Shown: positions 11,625 through 22,685, counted from the first letter of the stretch. The stretch is 64,000 nt of DNA from Agrostemma githago (GCA_958450325.1 OY288241.1:44219978-44283977), one strand, 5' to 3'. The notes: generated by a model not told the origin, from the sequence alone. A program made the numbers and translations.

Positions 11625-14609
11625 CCTTACTCGCCCTCGAGTAAGCACATACTAACTACTATACTAGCCGAATGGGTATTAGCGCACCCTACGCCCTTTC
11701 AACTCACGCGAGTGCACTTAGAGGAAAAGTGCACCCCGCAAGGCAAGTCGGGTCTTGCGACAAAACTGTGGATGCAACCGGACACAAAACACATAAACAA
11801 ACAAACATCCAAACAAACACACAAAAGGTTGCACCCAAAAGAAAAGAAATACCGCTTCCCTCAAACAAGCGGTGAAAGAAGCACCGGTTTAGGACTCAAG
11901 GCAAGTGACAACGTTCCCAAGCTAGCAATAAAAACCAAGATGGACTAAACCCTAATAGTATGACGACAAAGCAACAAAAACGTTGGTAACTTACCTCGGT
12001 TCCTCCTAACCTTCTAAGAACGTACTACGGGACGATCGGCGAGATGGAAAAAGGATGAACCACGGTGTTAGTCGACACTGTAGGTAAGTGAGACCCCGCC
12101 CCCTTTAGCAATGAGCCAAGAGGGTCGTCCCATGTCCAAAACTGCCTAACTAGTCCAAGTAAAAAGATGGAAATATGCAAAATGAGGGAAGACCGACTAA
12201 TGCCGCTATCATCCTTCCTAGGGACTCGGTCCTTTGGTAGGCTCTTCACGGCAAAAGTCGGAAAAAGGCTTATTTTTGTGAGGTAGGGGTTATTTTTGTG
12301 AATCGGGTTTTCTTTTGGCATTTTCTCTTTTCTTTTGCATTTTTGTTTTGTTTTGCCATGCCATTCTTTTTTTTTCTTCTTTTCTATTTTCTTTTTGGCT
12401 TTTGTGCCTTTTCTTTTTCTTCGTTCTTTTCTTTCTTTCATTTTCTTTCTTTTTCTTTTCTTTGCCCCTTTTGGCAAGATTTGGCTTTTTGGCATTTCTT
12501 TGTATGACAAGAAAGAGAGGAATCAACAAGTTGCAAGTTATTATGTGAATATGTGTAGGAGGTAGGGTAATGGGAGAGTCGGGAGCGCGCTTTCCCTTCA
12601 AACCCACAAAAAGTGGAGAACTTGGACTAATCAAACGATCCCAAACACGGTCACCTAGGGGACGGGACTCGGCAACCAAGGCCTTTTCACACCGTGGGTG
12701 GTCATAATGGTCAAAATGCAAATCCCGTAGTAAATCCCTAGTAAGCTAGGTGGGCTCAAGGTAAGAAACCAACGAAATCATTGATTTAGGGTCATCCTAC
12801 TAGACTAAAGTCCAGGACTCAATTTATACCACTAGGAAGGGAAAATAGACACTTGCACACTAGCCTCTAAACCGGGTTTTCAAAGACCATTTACACACAA
12901 GACACACAACAAAACACAAAACAAATGCTCAACGAAAACGAAAGAAAAAGAAACAAAAGCAACAAAACAAGAACAACACAAAACGAACACATACATAACA
13001 CAAACACCACCCCTATCATCAAACAAGTCTCCAAATCCACCACAATCTTTACAAAGCTCCTCCCGAGCACACTTCATCACAAAACTCCTCCAAACTCCGC
13101 AAGAGGTAAAGAAGAAAAAGGGATAAAGATGATACCGGAAGTTTCGAAAGCTCTCCAAAGCTAATGGCGATTAGGCAACCTATAAAGAAAAGAGGGGGGC
13201 AAAACACACAACAAAACAAATATACGACACAATGACACAAAAGGAAAACACACAAAAGGAAAATCTTTTTGATTTTTGTGAAAAAATTTCAAATTAGGGT
13301 TTTTAAAGATTTTTTGGAAAAACTACGGAAATAAAACTAACTATGCTAGAATATCGCTCCCCCACACTTAAGTCGAGCCATGTCCTCATGCTCGACCGTA
13401 GTGCATGGAGCACAAAAGAAAAGAAACTACGAAAATAAAGCTAAAAACCAAAAAGTGGGGAAAAGGGTAGAAGGCGTCCGGCCGGGGTGTAATCAAGTCA
13501 CCATGGGCCGAGACAAGAAAAAGATATGGAAGGGGGAAGAAAATAAAAAGAAGGAAATAAAAGGAAATGGGAGGGGAGGGCTAGGTGTAATCAAGTCACC
13601 TAGCCCGGATTCCGCCTAAATCCGACTAAATCCAACAAAAAGGTGAAAATCTTGAAAAATTTTGATTTTGAAATGACTCTCGATATAGTCACATCATCGA
13701 GAGTCGGGAGCAAGCACACCAAGGCCTTGAAGGCCACCATGACACAAATGATAAGAGGGAAAGGGAATAAACAAAGAAGACAAGCTATAAAAACGGAAAA
13801 GAGAGGATAGTTGCCGTACCATACGGTTACCAACTCACTCGCTCCATCGTCTCATAAGTCAAAATAGGCACTTAGCTTGTCCAAGTCGTCGTTATTCCTC
13901 TCTAATTGCGATCCGGTTCCATGGTTGGGGCACAAATGCAAAATGAGGCGGGTTTTGGATGCGAAAGTCGGTTTGAAGTGAATAGAAAGTGAGGTGAAGA
14001 CATGGATGTGAGGTGTAAGGGTCATACAATGAGAGTAAGGACATGTAGGGAGGTTGGGAGGGGGTATAAAGTGGTTGGGTGGTCTCAAACAACGAAGAAA
14101 AGAGCCAACGGAGGACAGGGGGTCCATCCCGGTCGGGATGGGTGGTCCCGGTCGGAATGGCTGTCTCGTCCCGGTCGGGAAGACCTCGTCCCGGTCGGGA
14201 CGGACTGCCAGTGAACCCAACTTTTGTGTACCTCATCCCGGACGGGATGGCATCCTTCCCGGTCGGGATGGGCCTTCCATCCCGGACGGGATGACCTCTT
14301 CTAGGCCGGGAAGAGTCTCCAAACCCTCTATAGCACCCAAAAGCTCGAACCGAGCTTCAAAAACCGACTTCCCTTTACACAAACCAAGCTTAAACAATGA
14401 CCAATCTTCTCTAGGAATCACTTCCACTTCATACCTATCACAATAAACTCGAATAACACATCAAATTCCCTCCCTCACAACACTCATCAATCATCCAAAT
14501 AATCAAGAATTTCACAAAAGCAAACAAACTATAAGGGAAAGAGGTATATACAAAGAGACGGTTCTTGTGGAACTCCGTCAAACCAAGGTGGTACTTTCTT
14601 CAATCTTTT
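11625..14609. other. Long 3' non-coding region of element C
   Basis: The RT-integrase part expected in an autonomous Athila is absent, and no pol motif is visible in any frame. The stretch contains a T/C-rich low-complexity tract (about 12305-12475, whose reverse strand gives a spurious Lys-rich frame), A-rich DNA at 12900-13100, a second polypurine-like site near 13361, and the CCCGGTCGGG array at 14124-14312. Confidence 0.6.
14124..14312. repeat. Internal CCCGGTCGGG motif array of element C
   Basis: About seven copies of (A/G/T)TCCCGGTCGGGA(T/C)GG, some with CCCGGACGGG, in roughly 190 bp. Each copy is the reverse complement of the motif in the LTRs. Each is nearly self-complementary. Translations give PGRDG-like repeats in several frames on both strands, so protein coding is unlikely. 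Confidence 0.7.
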
Positions 14610-15872
14610 TCAACAACCAAGATTTCTTCCATCTCCATCAAGGGCACGAAGAAACAAGTCGAAGGCCCTAGCAAAGTCTTCAATCAAGTTAGTAACATAA
14701 GCATCCACAAACCAAGGCTCTTCATGACCTTGTCTCGACGTTCCCGGGGCATCCCGATCTACTAAGTTCAGTGGCTTGAACTTGTACTTTCGATCCTTCG
14801 GTATATACCCAAACGTCCATCTATCCTCATGTGGCCCCAAGGGAGGCTCATCTTCATCCTTTTTGCTCTTCAACTTGTCATTAGACCCATGACATGGGCT
14901 CTCATCCTCCTCCAAATCGGAGTCATCATCTTCAAGTACATAGGATTCCTTGTTCATGCTTTGTCTCGGTTCTTCCCCTAGATCGATGTTTTCCTTGGCT
15001 TGGATCATATTGCATGACTCGTCGTTGGTAGGCGAAGTGTTACCTTGAAGGTCAAACACTAGCTTCTCCTCGCCTAACTCGAATGTGATCCTACCGTTCT
15101 TCACATCGATCATGGCACCGGAGGTATGTAAAAATGGGCGCCCAAGAATAATGGGAGTGATCTCATCTTCCCGCATATCGAGCACGATGAAGTCAACCGG
15201 AATGAAGAACTTACCGATTCTTACCGGCACATCCTCTAGCATCCCTAATGGTCGGTTAAATGAACTATCGGCCATTTGGAGCGTGATAGAGGTACTTTTA
15301 AGCTCCTTCATCCCAAGTCGGCAACACATGGAGTAGGGAATGATGCTCACACTCGCACCCAAATCACATAAAGCTCTTTCGATCTTGTAGTGCCCTATGG
15401 TGCAAGGGATCGAGAACCTACCCGGATCCTTCAACTTTGGAAGCGTAGAACCTTGAATGAGCTCGCTCACCACCCTTGTGAATGCGATGGTCTCTTCCTT
15501 GTCGACGGATCTCTTCCTAGCCAATATTTCTCGCATAAATTTTCCGTATGCCGGGATTTGGGTAAGTAGCTCGGTGAATGGGACACTCACATCCAACTTC
15601 TTCACAATGTTAAGGAACTTGTCATATTGAGAGTCTACCTTAGTCTTCATTTGCCTTGATGGGTAAGGCAACTTGACTTGGTATTAGTTTTGCTCACTCG
15701 GGGTAGACTCTTCAAATGACACTTTCTTTTTACCCTTATCTTTAGCTTGAGGTGGGGGAAGCTTGTCTTGTTGAGGTTTCTCAACCTCCCATAAGACTTG
15801 CTCCTCTATTGGATTATCAAGGGTTGAGCTTTCTTGAGTTGGAGGTGTCACCTTTCTTGTCGGTTCTTGCAT
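14610..15872 (-). pseudogene. Athila-like aspartic protease region
   Basis: This lies in the same frame as the gag gene upstream and is separated from it by a TGA near 15918 and split by a TAA near 15672. It encodes a Lys/Pro-rich linker and then a retropepsin-type domain with the active-site motif ALCDLGASVSIIPYS and the flap-side motif ITPIILGRPFLHTSGA. The DLGA form of the DTG/DSG triad is usual in Athila elements. The tail (about residues 230-353) is acidic, then ends in FLRALDGDGRNLGC with no passage into RT. The two stops may be real lesions or readthrough points; with such young LTRs they were probably already present in the parent copy. Confidence 0.75.
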
Positions 15873-15917
15873 TGGCTCTTGCTCACTAGGAAATTTAGGG
15901 GGTTCATAAGATGTACC

Positions 15918-17789
15918 TCACCTTGTGGTGATGGCATTTACATGCTCAAATTTCGGTGTTTCTCCTTGAGAAGGTAGTTGTCCTTTTTGTCTTGAGGAGC
16001 TCCCCGAAGCAAGTTGAGATACTTGAGTTTTAAGCATCTTCATACGGGCATCTCTTGTCGCGTTTTCCCCTTGAATATAAGCAAAGAGCTCTTGATGGTT
16101 TCTTGTTATGTCCATTTGACTCTTTTGCATATCCATCATAGATTTTTGGATATCGAATCCCCGAGGTGGAGATGATGGATTATGCGGAGTATCGGTGATG
16201 GCTAGAGGAATGCCATAGTCATGAGTAGGAGACCGGCTCCTAGGCTTGCTTTGTTGTTGATTGCCTTGATTTGCTTGTTGTTGACGGTTCCCTTGGAACC
16301 CATGAGAATTGCCTTGATTAAGGCCTTGATTGTTGCCATGGTTGTGGTTTTGATAGCCTTGGTTGAAGTTCCCTTGAAGGAACCCTTGATTGTTGTTGAA
16401 CGAACCTTGGTTACTTTGCTTGAAGTTGTTGAAAGGCCTTGAGTTGCCTTGGTAACCTTGGTTGTTGTCCCTTAAGGGAGGTGGAACATAAGGACGATGT
16501 TGTTGTTGGTGTTGAAAAGCTTGTTGTTGAGGGACTTGATTGGAAGCTTGGTATTGATTGGAATAGGAAGTACCTTGCTTGAATTCTTGAAAGGCATTCA
16601 CTTGCTCAATACTCCCTCTACAATGCATAGGGTCATGACCAACGATTCCACAATTATCGCACATCCCATAATAAGGCAAAGGAGGTGCAAATCCCAAAGC
16701 ATTCACTTCATAAATCGAGGCTTGGTTGGAGGAACCGATGCTTTGGACTTGAGTGAGGTGGCCTTGAAGTTTCTTGTCAATGGATTCCATGTGTGTCTTC
16801 AATTGAGCCCCAAGGTCAATGCTTAATTGAGTTATAGCATCAACCTCGTGCCTACCTCCTCGGTTTGCCTTCCTAGGCCTAGAGTATTGCGAATTATGCA
16901 CCGCCATCTCTTCGATTCTCGCCCAAGTTTGGTCATCATCGACCTCGGTGAACCTACCATTGGAGCCCATATTAAGTATAGTTCTTGAGTCCTCATAAAG
17001 ACCGTTCCAAAATTGTTGGACCAAGAACCATTGTGAAAGTCCATGATGGGGGCACGATCTAACCAAAGACTTGAACCGCTCCCAAGCTTCATATAAGCTC
17101 TCCTCATCCCGTTGTTGGAAACCGGTGATGGAGGCTCTAAGCAAATTAGTCTTCTCCGGAGGGTAGAAAGTTTGGTAGAATGCCAATGCAAGTTTCTTCC
17201 AAGTGTCGATGCCCATGGTTGCCCTATCGAGACCTTTAATCCATTGCTTCGCTTTTCCAATAAGAGAAAATGGAAATAAAACCCATCGGATTTGATCTTG
17301 TGTAACCCCGGGTTGAGAGATAGCGTCGCAATAATCGGAGAAGGTCTCCATATGTTGGTGCGGGTCTTCGGAGGGCAAACCACTAAATTGGTTCCTTTCC
17401 ACAAGTTGGATGAAGTGGGTCTTGGCCGTAAAATTTCCGGCATAAGCGGCCGGTAGAGCATTGGGTCCCGGCAAGACGTCTTCCGTGAATGTGGAGTGGG
17501 AGGAAAACTTCGGCATTATTGGATGTAAGGGAGAAGATGGTGTAGACGGAGTTGATGTAGATGTAGATGGGGAACTAGGACTAGAATCTCCAAAGGGATT
17601 GGTGAAATTCCCTTCGGCCGTCTCTCGATATGCTTCCTCACTATCGCTTCCTTGAGCTTGCTCTTGATGGGTATTGCTTGCACTTGGTTGAGAGATCCTA
17701 ACCCGGTTAATCGTCCGTTGGCGAAAAGCTCGAAAAAGCCTCTCCGGCTCTGGATTAAAGAGAAAGGATTCGCCTCCCCGCCTAGGCAT
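15918..17789 (-). CDS. Athila-like Gag polyprotein (623 aa)
   Basis: The product is the capsid/nucleocapsid precursor that packages element RNA in cytoplasmic virus-like particles. The N-terminus (MPRRGGESFLF) is basic, followed by a Ser/Thr/Pro-rich stretch. The retrotransposon gag core is at about residues 120-300 (FSGLPSEDPHQHMETF; AKQWIKGL; WNGLYEDSR). A zinc knuckle CDNCGIVGHDPMHC (C-x2-C-x4-H-x4-C) is near residue 378. A long Asn/Gln/Gly-rich tail (about residues 410-520) follows, of a kind seen in Athila gag. The frame is open throughout. The start lies about 230 bp inside the 5' LTR, downstream of the primer-binding site. Confidence 0.85.
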   Translation of the reverse strand: MPRRGGESFLFNPEPERLFRAFRQRTINRVRISQPSASNTHQEQAQGSDSEEAYRETAEGNFTNPFGDSSPSSPSTSTSTPSTPSSPLHPIMPKFSSHSTFTEDVLPGPNALPAAYAGNFTAKTHFIQLVERNQFSGLPSEDPHQHMETFSDYCDAISQPGVTQDQIRWVLFPFSLIGKAKQWIKGLDRATMGIDTWKKLALAFYQTFYPPEKTNLLRASITGFQQRDEESLYEAWERFKSLVRSCPHHGLSQWFLVQQFWNGLYEDSRTILNMGSNGRFTEVDDDQTWARIEEMAVHNSQYSRPRKANRGGRHEVDAITQLSIDLGAQLKTHMESIDKKLQGHLTQVQSIGSSNQASIYEVNALGFAPPLPYYGMCDNCGIVGHDPMHCRGSIEQVNAFQEFKQGTSYSNQYQASNQVPQQQAFQHQQQHRPYVPPPLRDNNQGYQGNSRPFNNFKQSNQGSFNNNQGFLQGNFNQGYQNHNHGNNQGLNQGNSHGFQGNRQQQANQGNQQQSKPRSRSPTHDYGIPLAITDTPHNPSSPPRGFDIQKSMMDMQKSQMDITRNHQELFAYIQGENATRDARMKMLKTQVSQLASGSSSRQKGQLPSQGETPKFEHVNAITTR

Positions 17790-17997
17790 ACACTACACAC
17801 TAGAACAAACGTGAGAACACCTAGTGCTTTATGGGCACTAGGTAACGACAATAAGCAAGCACAACTAGAGACAAAGAGAAAAGAAGGCTAAGGAATCAAG
17901 AAAAAAACTAGAGAATATTCACAAGAGATTATAGAAGGGCACAAAGGAGGGTAACTAAGTCTAGAAATAAGCAAACAAAGTCTAAACAATGCACCGT

Positions 17998-18015
17998 CCC
18001 CGGCAACGGCGCCAA
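17998..18015 (-). other. Primer-binding site of element C
   Basis: On the minus strand, directly after the 5' LTR and a short AT spacer, the sequence is TGGCGCCGTTGCCGGGGA, the usual Athila tRNA primer site. Confidence 0.85.
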
Positions 18016-18017
18016 AT

Positions 18018-19670
18018 TGATGATGGGATTTGTCGTGGATCCCGCCACCAATTAAATAACCGGCTAAAACCTAGTGGGTAGCTAGGGTAAGTCGGGTCGT
18101 GTCCACGGAGACGGTATTGCAAGGTTTAGACTAAATCGGCCTAAAACGAGACTATGCTACCAAACAAACACAAAGGACTACTACCAGATGAATATTTGAT
18201 GAGAGGAGAAGTAGAAAGTAGACTAACAATCAACTAGGCTAAACAAGGTTAAGCTAGGATAACTAAACACAAACCAACTAGCAAACTAAAGAGAAGTGCT
18301 AAACAATGCTAATAATCGAACTAACTAACAAACTAAAGGAAATGATGACTAACTAACAAGATGTATCAAATATGGAAGGAAGGGAGTGGGTTAGGTCGGG
18401 TTCATAAGTGTAGTAGGGTGACTTGGGTCGATTAAGGGTGTAGGTGCCTCCTAATTGCTAGGCTCGGTCCGGGCGATAGCAACTTAAACCGATGTCGATG
18501 ACAATGCTCAACATATCCACACTCAAGCAAACAATGGGTAGAAGAAAACTAGCATGAGAAGCATGGCCACTACAACTCATACAAGCATATCAACAAACAC
18601 ATGGTGAGCCAAATATGTGACTAGCAATAAAGAACCATCCTTTACCCCTAATCAAACCCTAATCACCCATAATCTACCCTTAATCCCCCTACTAACCCAC
18701 AAATAAACTACTCACTCATGGTCAAACTAACTACAACAATGAAAGGATAAAACAACTTCACAATCCAAACATTCATCATCAAGAACAATATAAACAATAA
18801 CAACAAACACTAAGTAAAGATTCAAACTTGATTCAATAATAATAAACAAGAGAAAAGAAGGATTATACCAACACTAGATGAAGGAAAAGATGAAATCTTG
18901 CATAAAAGAGAAACCCAAATAATCCCAAGGTTGTCAATCTTGGAGAAGTCTTCAAGTATCTTCTTAATACAAGCACTAATTAACTAGGATTAACTAAGAT
19001 TAACTAAGGATTAATAAGAGATTCAAACTAATATGAAGAACTAAATCTAGGGTTTATATGTTGTAGAGAGGCTTAAGAGAGGCTAAACTAATGTAAGATC
19101 CATAAACAATACAAGAGGTAAGTATTTATAGGGTTACAAATGGAAGGGAGAAGAGAAGAATAAAATGCGGACTACAGCCCTTTGGTCCCGACCGGGACGA
19201 ACCATCCCGACCGGGACGGACCCACCATCCCGACCGGGACGGGTTGGTCCCGACCGGGACGGCTCTGCAGTAGCCTCTCCAATTGTGCACTTCATCCCCG
19301 ACGGGATGAGGTGCATACCCGTCGGGGATGGGTCTTGTAGGCCTCCAATATGATCCTTTTGGTCTCTCCTTGCTTCACATGGACTTCTCATCGATTCTCG
19401 GGACTCGGGATCGGGTCTCGGAGGCTCGGGATTGGGTCCCAAGGTCTCGGGGTCGATTCCAAAGCATCGAGTCATCGTTCCTTTATCTCGTTGGCTCCAA
19501 AATGTGTATGTATCGAGTCGGAATCGCTCCAACTCTTCCAAATCGGTCTCGGAAACCTGAAACGAACTAAAGGAAGCATAAGAAGCCCCTAAACCGCTCC
19601 CAAGGAGCGATTCTACAAGGAAAATGGGACCAAAACACTACAAAATAGGCACTACAAACCACACTTATCA
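18018..19670 (-). repeat. 5' LTR of element C
   Basis: A 1653-bp copy matching 9955-11607 with about three substitutions seen (for example near 18213, 18386 and 19200). The TATAAATA box is at 19123-19130 (minus strand). Confidence 0.92.
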
Positions 19671-19675
19671 GTCAT
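19671..19675. repeat. Target-site duplication of element C, right copy
   Basis: GTCAT follows the right LTR, matching 9950-9954. The site lies at or next to the edge of an exon of O's antisense gene. Confidence 0.9.
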
Positions 19676-21087
19676 GTCGGGTTTCGGGAATGTTCTGACC
19701 GAGTGGGCGGGTTTGTTTAAGAAATGTCATTCCGAGGTTAGTTCAAACGATGGTCTGTTGACAGTTGTTGCACTAAGTCGAGTCAAGGTACAGGATGATT
19801 TTATACGGGCATGTTCTAGATTTTGGGACTCAAAATATCACGTTTTTGCTTTCCTCGGGGGTAAAGTTTGTCCTTTGCCCGAAGAAATAGATGCTATAGG
19901 TGGGTGGAGTTCGGTTCGACATTGTGTGCCTTGTGGGGATGGTGCTTACATGGAGCGACTTTATAACTTTTTGGACCTTTCTTCATTAGAGGAGGCTAAA
20001 GGCTATTTTGGTGTGGATGGTCATACCTAGAGTTGCTTTTTAGGACATTCTCACAAGTTGGCTCTCGTCATGTTTCGACCTTGGCATGTAGGCATGCATT
20101 CAATATTGCTATTGCTTGTTATTATCTTTTTGAGGATCTGCGGTCACGTGAAGGTTGGGGTAACCCTCGAGTGTTGTATGTGGTAGCGGCTATGGAGCAT
20201 GGACGATCACCCTCATCGCTCATTTTAGGTGAACTCGTTTTGGGTCTTGACGCTAGTGTTCCGGCACAGGGGAGACTTCCTCGGGGCTCTAGGGTAATCC
20301 TACAGGTGTGCATTTTTGTAGCTTGGTTTTATTTGTTTTGTGGTTATTTGTTTTATTTGATGTTTCGTCGTATTTTGTGCAGGTTTGGTTGCAGGAGCGG
20401 CTCGGCTTAATCGACCCTTCCCGGTGTTTCAAAGATTACAACTATCGGGGTTTCACGGGCCGGAAGATGGTGCTGATGTTGAAAAAAAGTCCTGAAGAGA
20501 AGGATTGGTTTTCCTACTTAGTTAGGGGAGAAGTTGTCATCAGATGGTCCATCCCGTGGTGGAATATCAGTGGGTGCGTTGGGTTTCCATTTTCGTCTTC
20601 GACCTGGGTTTTGTTATTACTATCGATAAGGGATCAAGTTTATATTTACCCAGGCATGTTGTCAAATCAGATGGGTGTCCGACCTCCTATTCCAGATGAC
20701 GCTAAGGTCATTTCTAGTTTTGATCCGTGAACCGAGGATTTGCTTAGGGGATTTAGGGTGTCCTGGGAACGGAACTTTTTTGCATTCCTTTTATCGACCG
20801 ACCGACAATACTTCCGTCCGGCAAAGGGTTTGTGAACGCCCATCAGGACAGACCGTTTCAAAAGTTAGAAAGACAGCACCGCTGAGAGGCGAAAAGGAGA
20901 CTCGAGAGACTAAGTGCCTAACCAAGGACAGTGGAACCGATCCTAGTTTAGTCAGTTCATCCGAACAGGCCAAGACCGACAAGACCCATATTAAGGCTGC
21001 GAAAGAGCAGAGAAAGTGGGATTTGCTGGACTCACGTTTGGATAGGGCGTTAGAAGCGTGCTTTCGGAAAATTGAATAGGAAGAACG

Positions 21088-21092
21088 CAAGC
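21088..21092. repeat. Target-site duplication of element B, left copy
   Basis: CAAGC precedes the left LTR and recurs at 33147-33151. Confidence 0.9.
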
Positions 21093-21774
21093 TGTTCCGG
21101 TATGGAAACAATTAAACCCGACTCTGAGTTCGGATCTTAATTAACGTAATTGAAGTTCAAAGTGATCGATGTAAGTCTTCCTTGACTCTCCCCTTCCTCC
21201 TCACTCCGATGGTCGAACTTTCCCGGCGGAGATGGTCTGCCCCTGCACAGAGAACACACAGGGTCCCGGAGGTGTCCGGGGGAACCCTCTCCGATGCCTA
21301 AGTCAGTCCGTGAAATGCCTTAACGAACCTAGCTCGCGAAGAACTAGGCGGCGGTTTTTAGAGTGAGAATCTAGAGAGAGAATTTCCAACCCCTTTCTTG
21401 TGGGAAATGGAAGAGTATTTATACCTTCCCACAAGAGAGAGGAAGGAGGAGAGAGAGTGAGATAAGGGGTGGATAAGGGGGTGACAAGTGGCTTCACCTC
21501 ATCCACTCATTCCCTTTTACCTTTAGGCAAAATGACGGGAGGGCCCTTGATTTCCCCTACTCCTGCTGGGCATGTGAATACCCGAGAACCAGGAGGTAGG
21601 GAGTACTGGTTGCCCTGCTCGGCGGGCAGTGACGCCCTGCCGGGCAGGTTGATGCCTTGGAGTGATGGCTTCTCGCTTCATGACCTGCCTGATAGGTCCT
21701 TCTTCATTCCCGGGTCGGGCCACCCTGGGACTCAAATGGCGGGCGACCCGCTTGCAGGCTTCCAACCCCCATCA
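21093..21774 (-). repeat. 3' LTR of element B
   Basis: On the minus strand it starts TGATGGGGGTTGG and ends TACCGGAACA. TATAAATA is at 21416-21423 (minus). Confidence 0.9.
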
Positions 21775-22103
21775 ATTGGCCCTCGCCGGCTAAGGGGAAG
21801 CAGGGTTCTCCTTGGCAGGCGATCTCCGGGATGGGAGGTTGACTTCTTGGCATTTAATGCATTGCATGTTCCCGAGGAAAGAAGCTCAACTGCATGGGAT
21901 ATGCAAAAAGTCGGAATGTTTTTCGGCTCATGATTACCTCTTGCAAAGAGGATTTTTGGGCAGCGTGCGTCCTCAGTGATTGGTTCTTCTCTTTACTGAA
22001 GTGATAAATGGTGTGTTTTACCCTTGTATAAATTCCAATCCTTACCACTTCTTACGTTTCATCTTTAATCCTTCTTCTTGCTTTATTTTCTCTTACAAGA
22101 ACA
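21775..22103 (+). promoter_or_regulatory. Leader/promoter region of antisense gene Y in B
   Basis: This spacer between the 3' LTR and gene Y has a TATA box TATAAAT at 22027-22033, 77 bases before the Y start codon, followed by a C/T-rich leader. A TATA box at a similar distance exists in element A despite overall divergence. The end next to the LTR carries the CGAGGGCCAAT motif (minus strand), also present in A. Confidence 0.55.
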
Positions 22104-22685
22104 ATGTCTTGGGTTAAGAAAACAGTTCTTCGCTGCGGAGTTCGTGTGGGTACGTTTCGCTTTAAGGGATTTTGGAGATTAAGATATCCAAGGGCGGCTT
22201 TTCTGGCCCTGCGTCGCAGTAGGCGACTTCGGCTTCGCTCTTCTCTAAATGCCAGGAGGAGAGCTGCCAGAAGGAAAGCTGCCAGGGTAGGCAAGCGTCC
22301 TATCCAAACTTCATCTCCACCTGGGCCCATGACTGGGCGCTGCTCTGGCTGCTTTGATCGGGGGTGCTATACGTGCTTCCCCTGGCTACACCCCGAGCAA
22401 TTCGTTCCTAACTGTCCTGAGTTTAACTCATCCCCTGAGTCGGGCCCTTCTTCCCCTGTGAAGAAGACGGGTTGTGGTTCTTGTGATGATGTTAGGACGG
22501 TCCCTTATGGTAGGGACAGGGATATCAGCAGTCGTGATTCCCGGGATAGTGAAGGCCAAGGCTACTCCTTCGACGGTGGAGAGGACTTCCCTACTGATCC
22601 TTTCAAGGACTCAGACGATTGGGACTGGGGGTCAGCTTTGGATGACTACAGCCCAAGGAATTACTCGGGCCCTGATGATGACTAG
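22104..22685 (+). CDS. Antisense accessory protein Y of element B (193 aa, unknown function)
   Basis: The gene is opposite to gag-pol and first in from the 3' LTR. I do not recognise the family. The start MSWVKKTV matches MAWIKKSV in element A, and both products are exactly 193 aa. The N-terminal 75 residues are strongly basic (Arg-rich, RRRAARRKAAR). A Cys cluster (C-x2-C-x4-C-x2-C in CSGCFDRGCYTC) leads into the invariant stretch FPWLHPEQF. SGPSSPVKKTGC and a C-x2-C pair come next. The last 60 residues are acidic, ending in GPDDD. A Zn-binding, nucleic-acid-associated protein is possible but unproven. The frame is open although gag-pol of this copy is wrecked. Confidence 0.65.
   Translation: MSWVKKTVLRCGVRVGTFRFKGFWRLRYPRAAFLALRRSRRLRLRSSLNARRRAARRKAARVGKRPIQTSSPPGPMTGRCSGCFDRGCYTCFPWLHPEQFVPNCPEFNSSPESGPSSPVKKTGCGSCDDVRTVPYGRDRDISSRDSRDSEGQGYSFDGGEDFPTDPFKDSDDWDWGSALDDYSPRNYSGPDDD

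Larger units (their letters stand above)
9955..19670 (-). mobile_element. Element C: young non-autonomous Athila-like LTR element (gag-protease only)
   Basis: Two 1653-bp LTRs (9955-11607 and 18018-19670) are flanked by perfect GTCAT duplications. The primer-binding site next to the right LTR is the TGGCGCCGTTGCCGGGGA type typical of Athila, and the polypurine tract next to the left LTR reads TTAAGTGTGGGGGAGT on the minus strand. The 6.4-kb interior encodes gag and protease on the minus strand but has no RT, RNase H or integrase. By eye the LTRs differ at about three sites, so insertion is recent although the element cannot copy itself. Replication proteins must have come from elsewhere. The layout recalls the terminal-repeat elements with only a gag domain (TR-GAG) described in plants. 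Confidence 0.92.
8208..21079 (+). pseudogene. Spliced antisense gene of element O, DUF7745-like, split by element C
   Basis: The gene runs opposite to O's gag and integrase, between integrase and 3' LTR. Inferred exons: 8208-8220 (ATG), intron 8221-8794 (GTTAGT...TTTCGCAG), exon 8795-9132 ending at a GTGAGT donor, then after element C (9955-19670) coding sense from about 19671 to 20305, a 77-nt intron 20306-20382 (GTGTGC...TGTGCAG, phase 0), and coding sense from 20383 to about 20860, then a polar C-terminus in another frame to 21079. The conserved part includes CSRFWDSKYHVFAFLGGKVC and, across the small intron, a join into VWLQERLGL. This pattern resembles plant DUF7745 / mobile-domain-like proteins of unknown role. 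Lesions: TGA at 8878 and 20728, frameshifts near 20015 and 20810. The acceptor of the exon nearest element C is unclear. Family assignment is from memory of the domain pattern. Confidence 0.6.

Noticed and set aside
12025..12721. Lys-rich open frames on the minus strand
   Set aside because: They are the reverse of a T/C low-complexity tract in the non-coding part of element C; no domain or conservation.
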